Below are positions 17,096 to 25,026 of a stretch of DNA of 48,094 nt, in pieces. Within the stretch, counting starts at the first letter, position 1; each line of letters begins with the position of its first letter. The notes beneath the pieces were generated by a model. That model worked only from the letters and a program-made list of their open reading frames with translations, did not search any database and was not told where the DNA came from. Position numbers and translations under genes: made by a program. Source of the stretch: an uncultured Bacilli bacterium (GTDB lineage Bacteria; Bacillota_I; Bacilli_A; RF39; UBA660); assembly GCA_944373095.1 (NCBI GenBank), contig CALWAK010000003.1, positions 1-48,094 on the forward strand. Reading direction: 5' to 3'.

Positions 17096-17999
17096 TTATT
17101 TAAAATCTAAAATAAATAATAAAATTATAAAATCTATTTATTTTATTAGTTTAATACCAATCATTTTATATGCTACATATAAAAATGGATATATACCATA
17201 TTCTAAACATTTATGTTCTTTTAGTTATTTTATAAAACCTTTAATATTAAGTTTATTAAGTTATGTATTTGCTATATTATGGGAATATATATATTATAAT
17301 TTAATAAAAAAAGATAAAGATTATCTGATAAAGATGAAAAATAGTTATACTTCTTTATATAGTATTTTATTTTCTTTAATAGTACCTATAAATGTCAATT
17401 ATTTTATATATATATTAATTAATTTTATTTTACTTGTTATGCTTACTTGTTTTAAAAAAATTAGAATAAATTATATTGTATTATGTCGCATTTTATTAGT
17501 AGGTATATTAGTTATACTTGGAAAATATTCATACAACAATGTATTTGAAAATAATGTTTTAACTAGCTACACTACATTTGATATATTTTTTGGTCATGCT
17601 ATTACTTCAATTGGAGCATCTAGTACATTTTTGATTTTATTAGTTTACTTAGGATTATTAATCATACCAAGTTATAAAAAAAATATTTTATTAGAAATAA
17701 TTGGAACTTATTTAATAGTTATTTTAATATTTAGTATATTTGGTTATAATATTAAAGAAGAAATCAAGTTAATGTTAAGCAATGAAATCTTTTTTGCATC
17801 TTGTTTTGTTGCTAGTATATCTTTATTTAGTCCAATAACTATAAAAATGGAAATTTTATATTCTACTTTAATTGGTATTATTGGTTTTGTTTTATGTAAA
17901 TTTAATATTCATGAAGGAATTTATTTAAGTATTTTAATTAGTAATGTAATTTATCTTATTATAGATAAGATAGGTAATTTAAAAGTTAGCAATAAATAA
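17088..17999 (+). CDS. RnfD-like membrane subunit
   Basis: A 303-residue polytopic membrane protein with about eight or nine hydrophobic segments. The segment FDIFFGHAITSIGASSTFLI aligns with the RnfD/NqrB region GN-x-GG-SIGETSAL, the most recognisable RnfD signature. The position directly after an RnfC-like gene, with an 8-base overlap and GGTAGGGA as RBS, supports the call. The other Rnf subunits (A, B, E, G) do not follow: a terminator ends the operon here. Whether the pair works with subunits encoded elsewhere or has a different role cannot be told. Confidence 0.7.
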   Translation: MNSYLKSKINNKIIKSIYFISLIPIILYATYKNGYIPYSKHLCSFSYFIKPLILSLLSYVFAILWEYIYYNLIKKDKDYLIKMKNSYTSLYSILFSLIVPINVNYFIYILINFILLVMLTCFKKIRINYIVLCRILLVGILVILGKYSYNNVFENNVLTSYTTFDIFFGHAITSIGASSTFLILLVYLGLLIIPSYKKNILLEIIGTYLIVILIFSIFGYNIKEEIKLMLSNEIFFASCFVASISLFSPITIKMEILYSTLIGIIGFVLCKFNIHEGIYLSILISNVIYLIIDKIGNLKVSNK

Positions 18000-18013
18000 T
18001 TGCTAATTTTTTT
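17986..18013 (+). terminator. intrinsic terminator after the RnfD-like gene
   Basis: An 8-bp stem (TTAGCAAT at 17986-17993, ATTGCTAA at 17999-18006) with a run of seven T, overlapping the stop codon at 17997-17999. Confidence 0.85.
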
Positions 18014-18071
18014 GTTTGATAAAAAGGAAAATATATATGTATAGATAATAATTATAATAGAGGGAGTAAAA

Positions 18072-20114
18072 ATGAATAAAAGATTGGTTACAATACAAGA
18101 AGATTTAAAAGATTGTGGTGCAGCTTGCTTGCAATCAATTATTAAATATTATAATGGATATATATCCATGGAAAAAATTAGACAAGATACTTGTATAAGT
18201 AAAGATGGTATTACAGCATATAATCTTGTTTTAGCTGCTAAAAAATATGGTTTTCAATCGTATGGGTTAAAATTAGAACTCTCCAAATTAGATTCCATTC
18301 CAACCCCTTTTATAGCCCATTTTGATTATAATAAAAAGAGAACTCATTATGTTGTAGTATATAAAATAAATAAAACTAATTTAATTATAATGGACCCATC
18401 TATAGGAATGAAGAAAATTTCTTTAAATGAGTTTACAAGTATTTGGACTAATATTTGTATTGTAATGTATCCTATAAGTAGTATTATTAATGAAAAATAT
18501 GATAACACTTTATTTAATATTTTTTGGGAATTTATTAATAAAAAAAGAAATTTAATTATAAATAGTTTAATTGTTAGTATAATATTAAATTTATTATTAA
18601 TATTAAATAGTTTTTATACTAAAGTAGTTATTAATAGTATAAATAATTATGATAGTTATATTATATATTATATTTTTATATTCTTCTTCATTTCGATCAT
18701 TTTAAAACTAGTTTATAATTATATTAAAGATTATTATATAAATTATTTAAATAAAGATTTAGATGTTTTTCTCATAATTCCATTTATAAAACATATTTTT
18801 AAACTCCCTCTAAACTATTTATCAACTAAAACACCCGGAGAAATTTTAAAAAGAATCGAAGAATTAAATAGCATTAAATTATTGTTTACTGAAATATTTG
18901 TTTTGTTTGTTACTAGTTTAACACAAGTATTTATATCTTTTGTTATTTTATATAAAATTAATAATAATTTAACAATTATGCTAGTTATTATTTTATTAAT
19001 TTATATAATTACATCATTATTTTTTAATAAACCTATTAAGGATAAAATAAATGATAATATTATTAAAGATACTATAGTTAATGAATATTTAGTAGAATAT
19101 ATTAATGGAATAGAAACAATTAAAAATAATAATCCATTATATATTAATAGTAATATAGAAAATAGTATTTGTAATTTATTAAAAAATAATTTAGACTTAA
19201 ATAATTTTTTAAATAAATATAATACTTTTAAAAATAGTATTTATGATATTGGAATATTTATTATAAATACATATGGATTTATTATGATAATGAATAACGA
19301 ATTTAGTTTATTAAATTTAATAACATTTTTAAGTATAGTTAGTTATTTTAGTGAACCAATAAAAAATATGCTAAATATTATTCCTAAATATAATTATATA
19401 AAAAATACATTTAAAAAGATTAGTGAATTTATTAATTTAGAATCAGAAGAAGATTCGGTGAGTACTAATTTTATAAATGGTGATATAAAAATAGAAAATT
19501 TAGTTTTTTCCTATAATAATTATCAATATCCGATTAAAGATTTTAATCTCAACATTAAATGTGGTAATAAGGTTTTAGTATATGGCAAAAGTGGGTGTGG
19601 CAAATCAACAATTTGTAAATTAATTTATAGGCTATTTAATCCTATTAGTGGTTCAATTAAAATAGCAAATATTAATATATCAGATTATAATATTAATACT
19701 ATTAGAGAAAATATTAGTTATATAAGTCAAAATGATGTTTTATTTACGGATACTTTAAGAAACAATATTACTTTAAAAAAAGATATTAATATAAAAAAAT
19801 TAAACGATATTTTAAGAATATGTTGTTTAAATGAATTTATTAATAAATTACCTCTTAGATTAAATACTTTAATTCTTCCTAATGCTAATAATTTATCAGG
19901 AGGTCAAAAGCAAAGAATTATTCTTGCTAGAACTTTAATAAGAAATACAAAGATAATTATTTTAGATGAAGCATTAAGTGAAGTTGACTATAAAACTGAA
20001 GAAAAAATAATACTTAATTTAAAAAAATATTTTAAGGATAATACTATTATTTATGTTAGTCATAAAAAATATAAAAATTTATTTGATAGTGAGATTAATT
20101 TTGATTATGTATGA
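18072..20114 (+). CDS. peptidase C39-containing ABC transporter (bacteriocin maturation and export)
   Basis: A PCAT-type exporter that cleaves double-glycine leaders and secretes the peptide. The N-terminal C39 peptidase (about 1-135) has catalytic Cys15 in EDLKDCGAAC, His92 in THYVVVYKI and Asp108 in IMDPSIG, with the oxyanion Gln9 in TIQED. A six-helix ABC membrane domain spans about 155-440. The ATPase domain (about 475-680) has Walker A YGKSGCGKST, signature LSGGQKQRI, Walker B IIILDEA and the switch His in YVSHK. Its 680 residues are slightly short but complete. AGAGGGAG precedes the ATG. It is followed, with overlap, by the accessory gene and then two peptide genes with GG leaders. Confidence 0.95.
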   Translation: MNKRLVTIQEDLKDCGAACLQSIIKYYNGYISMEKIRQDTCISKDGITAYNLVLAAKKYGFQSYGLKLELSKLDSIPTPFIAHFDYNKKRTHYVVVYKINKTNLIIMDPSIGMKKISLNEFTSIWTNICIVMYPISSIINEKYDNTLFNIFWEFINKKRNLIINSLIVSIILNLLLILNSFYTKVVINSINNYDSYIIYYIFIFFFISIILKLVYNYIKDYYINYLNKDLDVFLIIPFIKHIFKLPLNYLSTKTPGEILKRIEELNSIKLLFTEIFVLFVTSLTQVFISFVILYKINNNLTIMLVIILLIYIITSLFFNKPIKDKINDNIIKDTIVNEYLVEYINGIETIKNNNPLYINSNIENSICNLLKNNLDLNNFLNKYNTFKNSIYDIGIFIINTYGFIMIMNNEFSLLNLITFLSIVSYFSEPIKNMLNIIPKYNYIKNTFKKISEFINLESEEDSVSTNFINGDIKIENLVFSYNNYQYPIKDFNLNIKCGNKVLVYGKSGCGKSTICKLIYRLFNPISGSIKIANINISDYNINTIRENISYISQNDVLFTDTLRNNITLKKDINIKKLNDILRICCLNEFINKLPLRLNTLILPNANNLSGGQKQRIILARTLIRNTKIIILDEALSEVDYKTEEKIILNLKKYFKDNTIIYVSHKKYKNLFDSEINFDYV

Positions 20115-20547
20115 TGATTTAATATTTATAAATAATAGTTATCTAATAAATTTAAAACCTAAAAAATATTTTTTGCCAATCTTAACTATTATGTTAATTA
20201 TAATATTAGTAGTATTTTCTATTATTAAAGAAAGTTACGATGTAAAAAAATATATTGGATATGTTACTTGCAATGATTTATGTGAAATAGATATTAGTTT
20301 AAGTTTAGATGAAGTTAGTAAAATAAAGGATGCTAGATACTTAAAAATAGATAATAATAATTTAAATATTAAAGAAATAGAAATTAGTGATGTTTTAGTT
20401 GATAAAAATAATAATTTAAATTATCAAATTATTTCTTATAAAGTAGAAAATATTAATATTGAGTCATTATTTTATGAAGTAAAAGTTTATTATAATAAAG
20501 AAATAATTTTAAAAAAGATATTTAATATACTAATGGGAAGTGAATAA
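20107..20547 (+). CDS. short single-pass membrane protein, putative transport accessory
   Basis: A 146-residue protein with a cytoplasmic N-terminus (MYDDLIFINNSYLINLKPKK), one membrane span (FLPILTIMLIIILVVFSI) and an extracytoplasmic part of about 100 residues. The layout recalls the N-terminal anchor of HlyD-type accessory proteins, without the long coiled coil or a full C-terminal barrel. I place the start at ATG 20107, overlapping the transporter stop by 8 bases. A longer upstream frame (from 20053) merely runs through the transporter gene. It is followed after 2 bases by the first bacteriocin gene, so a role in export or immunity is likely by context only. Confidence 0.7.
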   Translation: MYDDLIFINNSYLINLKPKKYFLPILTIMLIIILVVFSIIKESYDVKKYIGYVTCNDLCEIDISLSLDEVSKIKDARYLKIDNNNLNIKEIEISDVLVDKNNNLNYQIISYKVENINIESLFYEVKVYYNKEIILKKIFNILMGSE

Positions 20548-20549
20548 TT

Positions 20550-20690
20550 ATGAATTATTTGAGTGATACAAAGTTAAAAAATATTACTGGTGGTGGTATT
20601 AGTATTGGATTAGTTGTAGTATTAATAGGAATTGGCGCTTTTATTATTGGCTTTATTGATGGCTTAAAAAGACCATATAGTTGTAGATAG
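20550..20690 (+). CDS. class II bacteriocin precursor 1 with double-glycine leader (46 aa)
   Basis: A 15-residue leader MNYLSDTKLKNITGG matches the class II double-glycine consensus (conserved Leu residues, Ile at -4, Gly-Gly at -2/-1). Cleavage would give a 31-residue peptide with a very hydrophobic centre (ISIGLVVVLIGIGAFIIGF), a GFIDG (GxxxG) motif and a cationic tail KRPYSCR. The gene lies 2 bases after the accessory gene, in the operon of a C39 transporter that processes exactly such leaders. The RBS is GGGAAGTG. With the next gene it looks like one half of a two-peptide (class IIb) bacteriocin. Activity is inferred. Confidence 0.8.
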   Translation: MNYLSDTKLKNITGGGISIGLVVVLIGIGAFIIGFIDGLKRPYSCR

Positions 20691-20699
20691 GAGAATAAA

Positions 20700-20858
20700 A
20701 TGTTAAGTGATAGAGAATTATATAATGTAATTGGTGGTGCAACTGTTTTTAGTGCAACATTAGTAAACGCAGTAGCAAGATTAATAGATACAGTTATGGA
20801 AGCAGGAAGGCTATTAGGTACTGCTGTTCATATGTTTATTTACGGAAAGAGTTGTTGA
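20700..20858 (+). CDS. class II bacteriocin precursor 2 with double-glycine leader (52 aa)
   Basis: The leader MLSDRELYNVIGG is a near-perfect double-glycine leader (LSxxEL, hydrophobic at -4, GG). The predicted mature peptide has 39 residues, is amphipathic and helical, and begins ATVFSATLVNAVARLIDTV. It contains GRLLG (GxxxG) and AxxxA-type spacing and ends in GKSC. RBS AGGAG lies 5 bases upstream of the ATG. The pairing with the preceding peptide, both having GxxxG motifs and a Cys at or next to the C-terminus, fits a two-peptide bacteriocin. The single Cys in each could allow a disulfide between the peptides (speculative). Confidence 0.8.
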   Translation: MLSDRELYNVIGGATVFSATLVNAVARLIDTVMEAGRLLGTAVHMFIYGKSC

Positions 20859-20860
20859 AT

Positions 20861-20980
20861 ATGGTAAGTAGTGTAAAAAAAGTTGGATATTTTATTGGCT
20901 TATGGTTAGTTTTAACATCAGTTATTTATTTAATGTTAAATTTAGGAATACAAATTGGAACATATCTTGCTTGTTTATAA
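20861..20980 (+). CDS. 39-aa hydrophobic ORF, possible immunity peptide
   Basis: A very short ORF two bases after the second bacteriocin gene. It encodes an essentially single membrane segment (YFIGLWLVLTSVIYLMLNLG) with a short basic start (MVSSVKKV) and a polar end. It has no double-glycine leader, so it is not an obvious third bacteriocin. Its position, where immunity genes usually sit, and its membrane character make an immunity role plausible. The ribosome site is weak (GGAAAGAG about 10 bases upstream). The operon terminator follows its stop immediately, which supports the ORF being real. Confidence 0.5.
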   Translation: MVSSVKKVGYFIGLWLVLTSVIYLMLNLGIQIGTYLACL

Positions 20981-21005
20981 AGAAATCTTTTTAGGTTTCT
21001 TTTTT
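20979..21005 (+). terminator. terminator of the bacteriocin operon
   Basis: A 9-bp stem AAAGAAATC (20979-20987) with GGTTTCTTT (20994-21002), one U-G pair and a T run. It overlaps the last stop codon. Confidence 0.75.
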
Positions 21006-21011
21006 ATATAA

Positions 21012-21040
21012 TTTACAATATTTTTTACCCATGATATAAT
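21012..21040 (+). promoter_or_regulatory. promoter in front of the decayed surface-protein gene
   Basis: TTTACA (21012-21017), a 17-nt spacer and TATAAT (21035-21040). It is well preserved although the gene behind it is broken. Confidence 0.65.
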
Positions 21041-21062
21041 TTTTTTAGTAAAGGTAGATGTA

Positions 21063-22861
21063 AATACGAATAAAAAAGGGTTTGTTTCCTCTTCATTAAT
21101 TTATTCTTTTATTATGGTTTTTATAGTTTTAGTAGCAGCAATAATAGGAACTTATGCATATTGTCAAGGTTTAATTTTTAGTAGTAATAGAGAAATTATG
21201 AATTCTTTAAATGATCGAATTGAAGTACAATATGTAAAATTAACTAATTATTTAGAAAATAGTGGTTTTGAATACCCTATAAATCCTGGTTCAGCAACTT
21301 ATAATATTGAAAAGTTAGCCGAAATACATTATGATAGTTCAAAAGGTTATAAATTAGACTCAACTATGGATGCATGGACAAATGATAATAATTATTCATA
21401 TCGTTATATAAAAAGTACAAGATATTCTGGGGATTATGCATTAATGTTAGATATTTATATATAGGAATTGATGGCCAAGGTGCTGATAATTTTAATATGG
21501 TGGCGGCGGTGCTATAATAACTCTTAATGACGGAAAAATGGTGGTTCAGGTGGTGGCTATTACGGAGGTAGGGTAAGTTCTACTAAAATTGGAACAGGTG
21601 GCTCTGGATATATAAATAATTCTAAATTATTTGATAAAACGATGTATTGCTACCATTGTGAGATTTCAAGTGATATAGGAACTAATACTTTATCTACTAA
21701 CAGCATTTATCATATATCGGATGGAGAATTTAAACCTCTTGTTTCATCATCAAAAAAGGGAAAAAGGTTATGTTAAAATTACTAAAATCGATAATTCTTT
21801 AGAAAATTATAAGGTGGCATGCAAATAAAAGAAACTGATACAGTTACCTTAACAGAATTACAAACTATTTATGCACATTGGACTTTAGGAGAATACGTAG
21901 TTACTTTTGGGGTTCGGTTCAATGGTGTGGATATTACCCAAACTAATAAAACCGTAACATCTACTAATAATTATGGAGATTTACCAACACCTACAAGAGC
22001 TAGTTATACTTTCGTTGCATGGTATATAGATGCAAATAGTGAAACTAAAATAACGTCTATTTCAGTAGTTACTATTGGAAAAAATCATACATTGTATGCT
22101 CATTGGAAGGCTAATGAACATACAATAACCTTAGATTCAAATGGAGGGAATTTAAGCAACACTAGCATTTCTCTTTTATATGACAGTAACTATGTTATTT
22201 TACCTACACCAACAAAAGATTAGTATAATTTTATTGGATGATATACAAGTAAAGATGGTGAAACATTAATAACTTCTAATTCTATTTATAAAACAGTAGG
22301 TAATCAAACATTATATGTTCATTGGTCAAATAGAAAATGTAATTTTAAATAAATATTGATTCTCATATTAATACTTTTAATGTTAAAGTATGAATAGATG
22401 CAACGATAAATAATCAAACGCTTTATAATCAATCTATACTATATCATACTGAATTTATGATATCAAATATAACTAATAAGACAGGATACCACTATTAAGA
22501 ATATACAAAAAATTGCTCAGTAGAAGAAATAGCAAGTGGTGATAGTACGACTTTAAAAATACGTACATCCGAAGAAAATGCATCTATTACATTAAACAGT
22601 GCTCCAAATATGTTTACTATAAAATTTAATGCAGGAACGGGTAACGGAAGTATGGCAGTTCAAACTTGTTCATATGATCAAAATTGTGTTCTTTCTTGTA
22701 ATTCATTTTATAAGAGTGGTTATACTTTTAGTTATTGGTTAGAAAGTAATGGTAAGACTTATATCAATAAACAAAATGTAAAAAATATATTATTTGAAAA
22801 TGGTTCAAGTATAACATTAACTGCTAGATGGAAATTTGGTATTTTTTATGAACCTTATTAA
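21063..22861 (+). pseudogene. decayed pilin-like N-terminus/Gly-rich/InlB B-repeat surface protein
   Basis: Coding signal runs through this stretch but is broken many times. It opens with a prepilin-like segment (NKKGFVSSSLIYSFIMVFIV) lacking any start codon. A Gly-rich region follows (GGGGAIITLNDGK, then GGSGGGYYGG, GTGGSGYINNSKLF), split by frameshifts at about 21465-21560. InlB B-type repeats come next (TLYAHW, YTFVAWY, LPTPT, LYVHW, LTARW). In-frame stops occur at 22221 (TAG), 22239 (TGA where the repeat has Trp), 22391 (TGA) and 22496 (TAA), with another frameshift near 22350. Longer surviving pieces are 21114-21464, 21819-22223 and 22610-22861. The intact ancestor was probably a cell-surface protein of about 600 residues. 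Confidence 0.85.
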
Positions 22862-22929
22862 AAAATTGCTTTATAAATTAAATTATTAAAAATAAAATTT
22901 TTCTTTTTTTCTGTAAATTATGATTTTTC

Positions 22930-22959
22930 TTGTCAAATAAAAAATAACTATGTTATAAT
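22930..22959 (+). promoter_or_regulatory. promoter of rpsU-yqeY
   Basis: TTGTCA (22930-22935), an 18-nt spacer and TATAAT (22954-22959), followed by GAAGGGAGGG before rpsU. Confidence 0.75.
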
Positions 22960-22986
22960 CTAGTTGTTGGTGAAGGGAGGGAATGT

Positions 22987-23169
22987 ATGACAAAAGTAGT
23001 GGTAAATGGCAATTTAGAAAGCGCAATGAAGAAATTTAAAGTAAAAGTTGCTAAAAGTGGTGTCCCTGCCGAATTACGTAAAAGAAAACATTATGAAAAA
23101 CCAGGCGTAAGAAGAAGAGAAGCTAAAAAAGAAATGATTCGTAATGCTAGGAAACATCATAAAGACTAG
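22987..23169 (+). CDS. rpsU: 30S ribosomal protein S21
   Basis: A small basic ribosomal protein (60 aa) of the 30S platform near the anti-Shine-Dalgarno region. The family pattern is clear: NGNLESAMKKFKVKVAKSG, ELRKRKHYEKPGVRRREAKK and a basic C-terminus. Its own promoter and a strong GGGAGGG site precede it. It heads a block in the same order as B. subtilis (rpsU-yqeY, then yqfC-yqfD). The gap to yqeY is 9 bases. Confidence 0.96.
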   Translation: MTKVVVNGNLESAMKKFKVKVAKSGVPAELRKRKHYEKPGVRRREAKKEMIRNARKHHKD

Positions 23170-23178
23170 GAGTATTTT

Positions 23179-23619
23179 ATGTTAGAAAAAAATATTCAAA
23201 GTGATTTACTTATTGCAATGAAAAATCATGATAAGTTTCAAGTTTCAGTTTTACGTATGTTAAAAAGCGTGTTACAAAATGAAACTATAAATTTAAAACA
23301 TGAATTATCTGATGAAGAAATTATTTTAACAATAAAAAAGCAGATAAAGTTAAAGAAAGATAATATAAATTTATATCATGAAAATAATAGAGAAGATTTG
23401 GCATTAGAACTTGAAAAAGAAGTTTTAGTATTATCTAAGTATGTGCCTCGTGAATTATCTCTTGATGAAATAACTAATAATATATTAGAAATACTAAAAA
23501 ATTATAAAACCCCAACTATTAAAGATATGGGACAAATTATGGCTGAGGCAAAAAAGATGATGGGTACTACTGCCGATATGAGTGTAGTAAGTAAAATTAT
23601 TAAAGAACATTTATCTTAA
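23179..23619 (+). CDS. yqeY: GatB/YqeY domain protein
   Basis: A stand-alone YqeY protein (146 aa) related to the tail domain of the amidotransferase subunit GatB. The fold is thought to bind tRNA; the function of the single protein is unclear. The helical N-terminal half (LLIAMKNHDKFQVSVLRML, ELSDEEIILTIKKQIKLKK) and the small C-terminal domain (YVPRELSLDEI, MGQIMAEAKKMMGTTADMS) are typical. RBS AGGAG. Next to rpsU as in many Firmicutes. A terminator follows. Confidence 0.95.
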   Translation: MLEKNIQSDLLIAMKNHDKFQVSVLRMLKSVLQNETINLKHELSDEEIILTIKKQIKLKKDNINLYHENNREDLALELEKEVLVLSKYVPRELSLDEITNNILEILKNYKTPTIKDMGQIMAEAKKMMGTTADMSVVSKIIKEHLS

Positions 23620-23645
23620 AAGGAGTCTATTAAGACTTCTTTTTT
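23618..23645 (+). terminator. intrinsic terminator after yqeY
   Basis: Stem AGGAGTCT (23621-23628) with AGACTTCT (23633-23640), extended by A-T pairs, a 4-nt loop and a T run. Confidence 0.8.
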
Positions 23646-23668
23646 CATATTATTTTTTAGGTGGTAAT

Positions 23669-23911
23669 ATGCATATTTGGAATAATATAAAAGATTTTTT
23701 ATATGACCAAAATAATTTTATGGCTATGTATAACAAAACCATATATATTTATAATTTTAATAGATTGGTTACATTAAATTCTAAAAATATAATTGTAATA
23801 ATTAATAACCAAGAAGTAAAGATAACGGGTGATGATTTAAAAGTCTTAAAATGTAGTAATAATGAAATTATTGTTCAGGGAAATTTAAAGGAGATAAAAT
23901 ATTTTGAATAA
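23669..23911 (+). CDS. yqfC: YabP/YqfC-family sporulation protein
   Basis: A small beta-rich protein of the YabP/YqfC family (80 aa; usual length about 90). Recognisable are the first strands (NKTIYIYNFNRLVTLNSKNI), IVIINNQEVKITGDDLKV and the closing IIVQGNLKEIKYFE. In B. subtilis yqfC and yqfD are expressed in the mother cell during sporulation. It overlaps the next gene (yqfD) by 8 bases, the conserved pairing that makes the assignment firm despite the short length. The RBS is AGGTGG. Confidence 0.85.
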   Translation: MHIWNNIKDFLYDQNNFMAMYNKTIYIYNFNRLVTLNSKNIIVIINNQEVKITGDDLKVLKCSNNEIIVQGNLKEIKYFE

Positions 23912-25010
23912 CTATATTGATGTTAGTATTAAAGTATGTACTAAAAGTAATTTTTATAGAAGATTAGTTGATAAAAACATTGATATAAGAGTTATAGAGG
24001 AAACTAGTAATACAATAAGATGTTATGTTAGACCTAATGATTTAAAAAAGTTAAATAAGTTTTATGATATAAAAATTAATAAGGCTTTTAATATAAATAC
24101 TATTAAAAACTATTTTAAAAATAATATTTTAAAATATATGTGTATTATATTTGGAATATTTTTGTATGGCATTTTTACTAATACAATTGTTGATGTAAGA
24201 ATTAATTCCAATAATAATGAGTTAGTTGATAAATTAAATAAAAGCTTGGATAAATATGGTATAAAAAGATTTACATTCAAAAAAAATTTTGATGATATAA
24301 ATAAAATTAAAAATGAATTAATGATTGAATATAAGGATTATATTGAATGGTTAGAGATTAAACTAGATGGTATGAAATATATTGTTAATTTAGAAGAAAG
24401 AGTTAGTAATGAAATAAAAGAAGAAAAAGAATACTGCAATGTTTATGCCACTACAGATGCAATAGTAACTAAAGTTTTTGCTGAAAAAGGAACTTCTTTA
24501 ATAAATGAATTTAGCTATGTTAGAGAAGGAGATATTTTAATTAGTGGGGATATTAAATTAAATGAAGAGGTTAAATCAAGTGTATGTGCTAGTGGTGTAG
24601 TTTATGGTGAAGTTTGGTATCAACTAAGTATTTCAATACCTAAGACTTATGAAGAAGAATTTGAAACCGGAAAATATAGATATAATTTAGCAATTGAATC
24701 AGGTAATAAAGATTATATTATTTTTAAAAGTAGATTGGATAAAAAAATTGAAGAAAAACAAGAAATATTAAGTTTATTAGGAAAAAAACTTTATATAATA
24801 AAAGAAAAGGAAATTGGTATTGTTACAAAAAATTATACAGAAGAAGAGCTAAAGAAAAAAGTGGATGAAATAATTGCTAATAATTTAAAATTAAATATTG
24901 AAAATGGTGAAAAAGTTTTATACAAAAAAGTTTTGAAAAAGTATGAATTTGATAGTAAAATAGATTTAGAGGTATTTGTTACAGTTGAAAAAATAATTAG
25001 TAGCAATTAA
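23904..25010 (+). CDS. yqfD: sporulation protein YqfD
   Basis: A membrane protein of the YqfD family, a mother-cell sporulation gene product in Bacillus; its biochemical activity is unknown. An N-terminal cytoplasmic domain (about 1-70) precedes one membrane span (YMCIIFGIFLYGIFTNTIV, about 74-93). A large domain follows with the family segments NKIKNELMIEYKDYIEWLEI, YCNVYATTDAIVTKVFAEKG, VREGDILISGDI and ASGVVYGEVWYQLSISIP. Its 368 residues are normal. It is coupled to yqfC. phoH, which normally follows, is missing, and a VanZ-family gene takes its place. Confidence 0.9.
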   Translation: MNNYIDVSIKVCTKSNFYRRLVDKNIDIRVIEETSNTIRCYVRPNDLKKLNKFYDIKINKAFNINTIKNYFKNNILKYMCIIFGIFLYGIFTNTIVDVRINSNNNELVDKLNKSLDKYGIKRFTFKKNFDDINKIKNELMIEYKDYIEWLEIKLDGMKYIVNLEERVSNEIKEEKEYCNVYATTDAIVTKVFAEKGTSLINEFSYVREGDILISGDIKLNEEVKSSVCASGVVYGEVWYQLSISIPKTYEEEFETGKYRYNLAIESGNKDYIIFKSRLDKKIEEKQEILSLLGKKLYIIKEKEIGIVTKNYTEEELKKKVDEIIANNLKLNIENGEKVLYKKVLKKYEFDSKIDLEVFVTVEKIISSN

Positions 25011-25026
25011 TAAAAAGGTGGTTATT

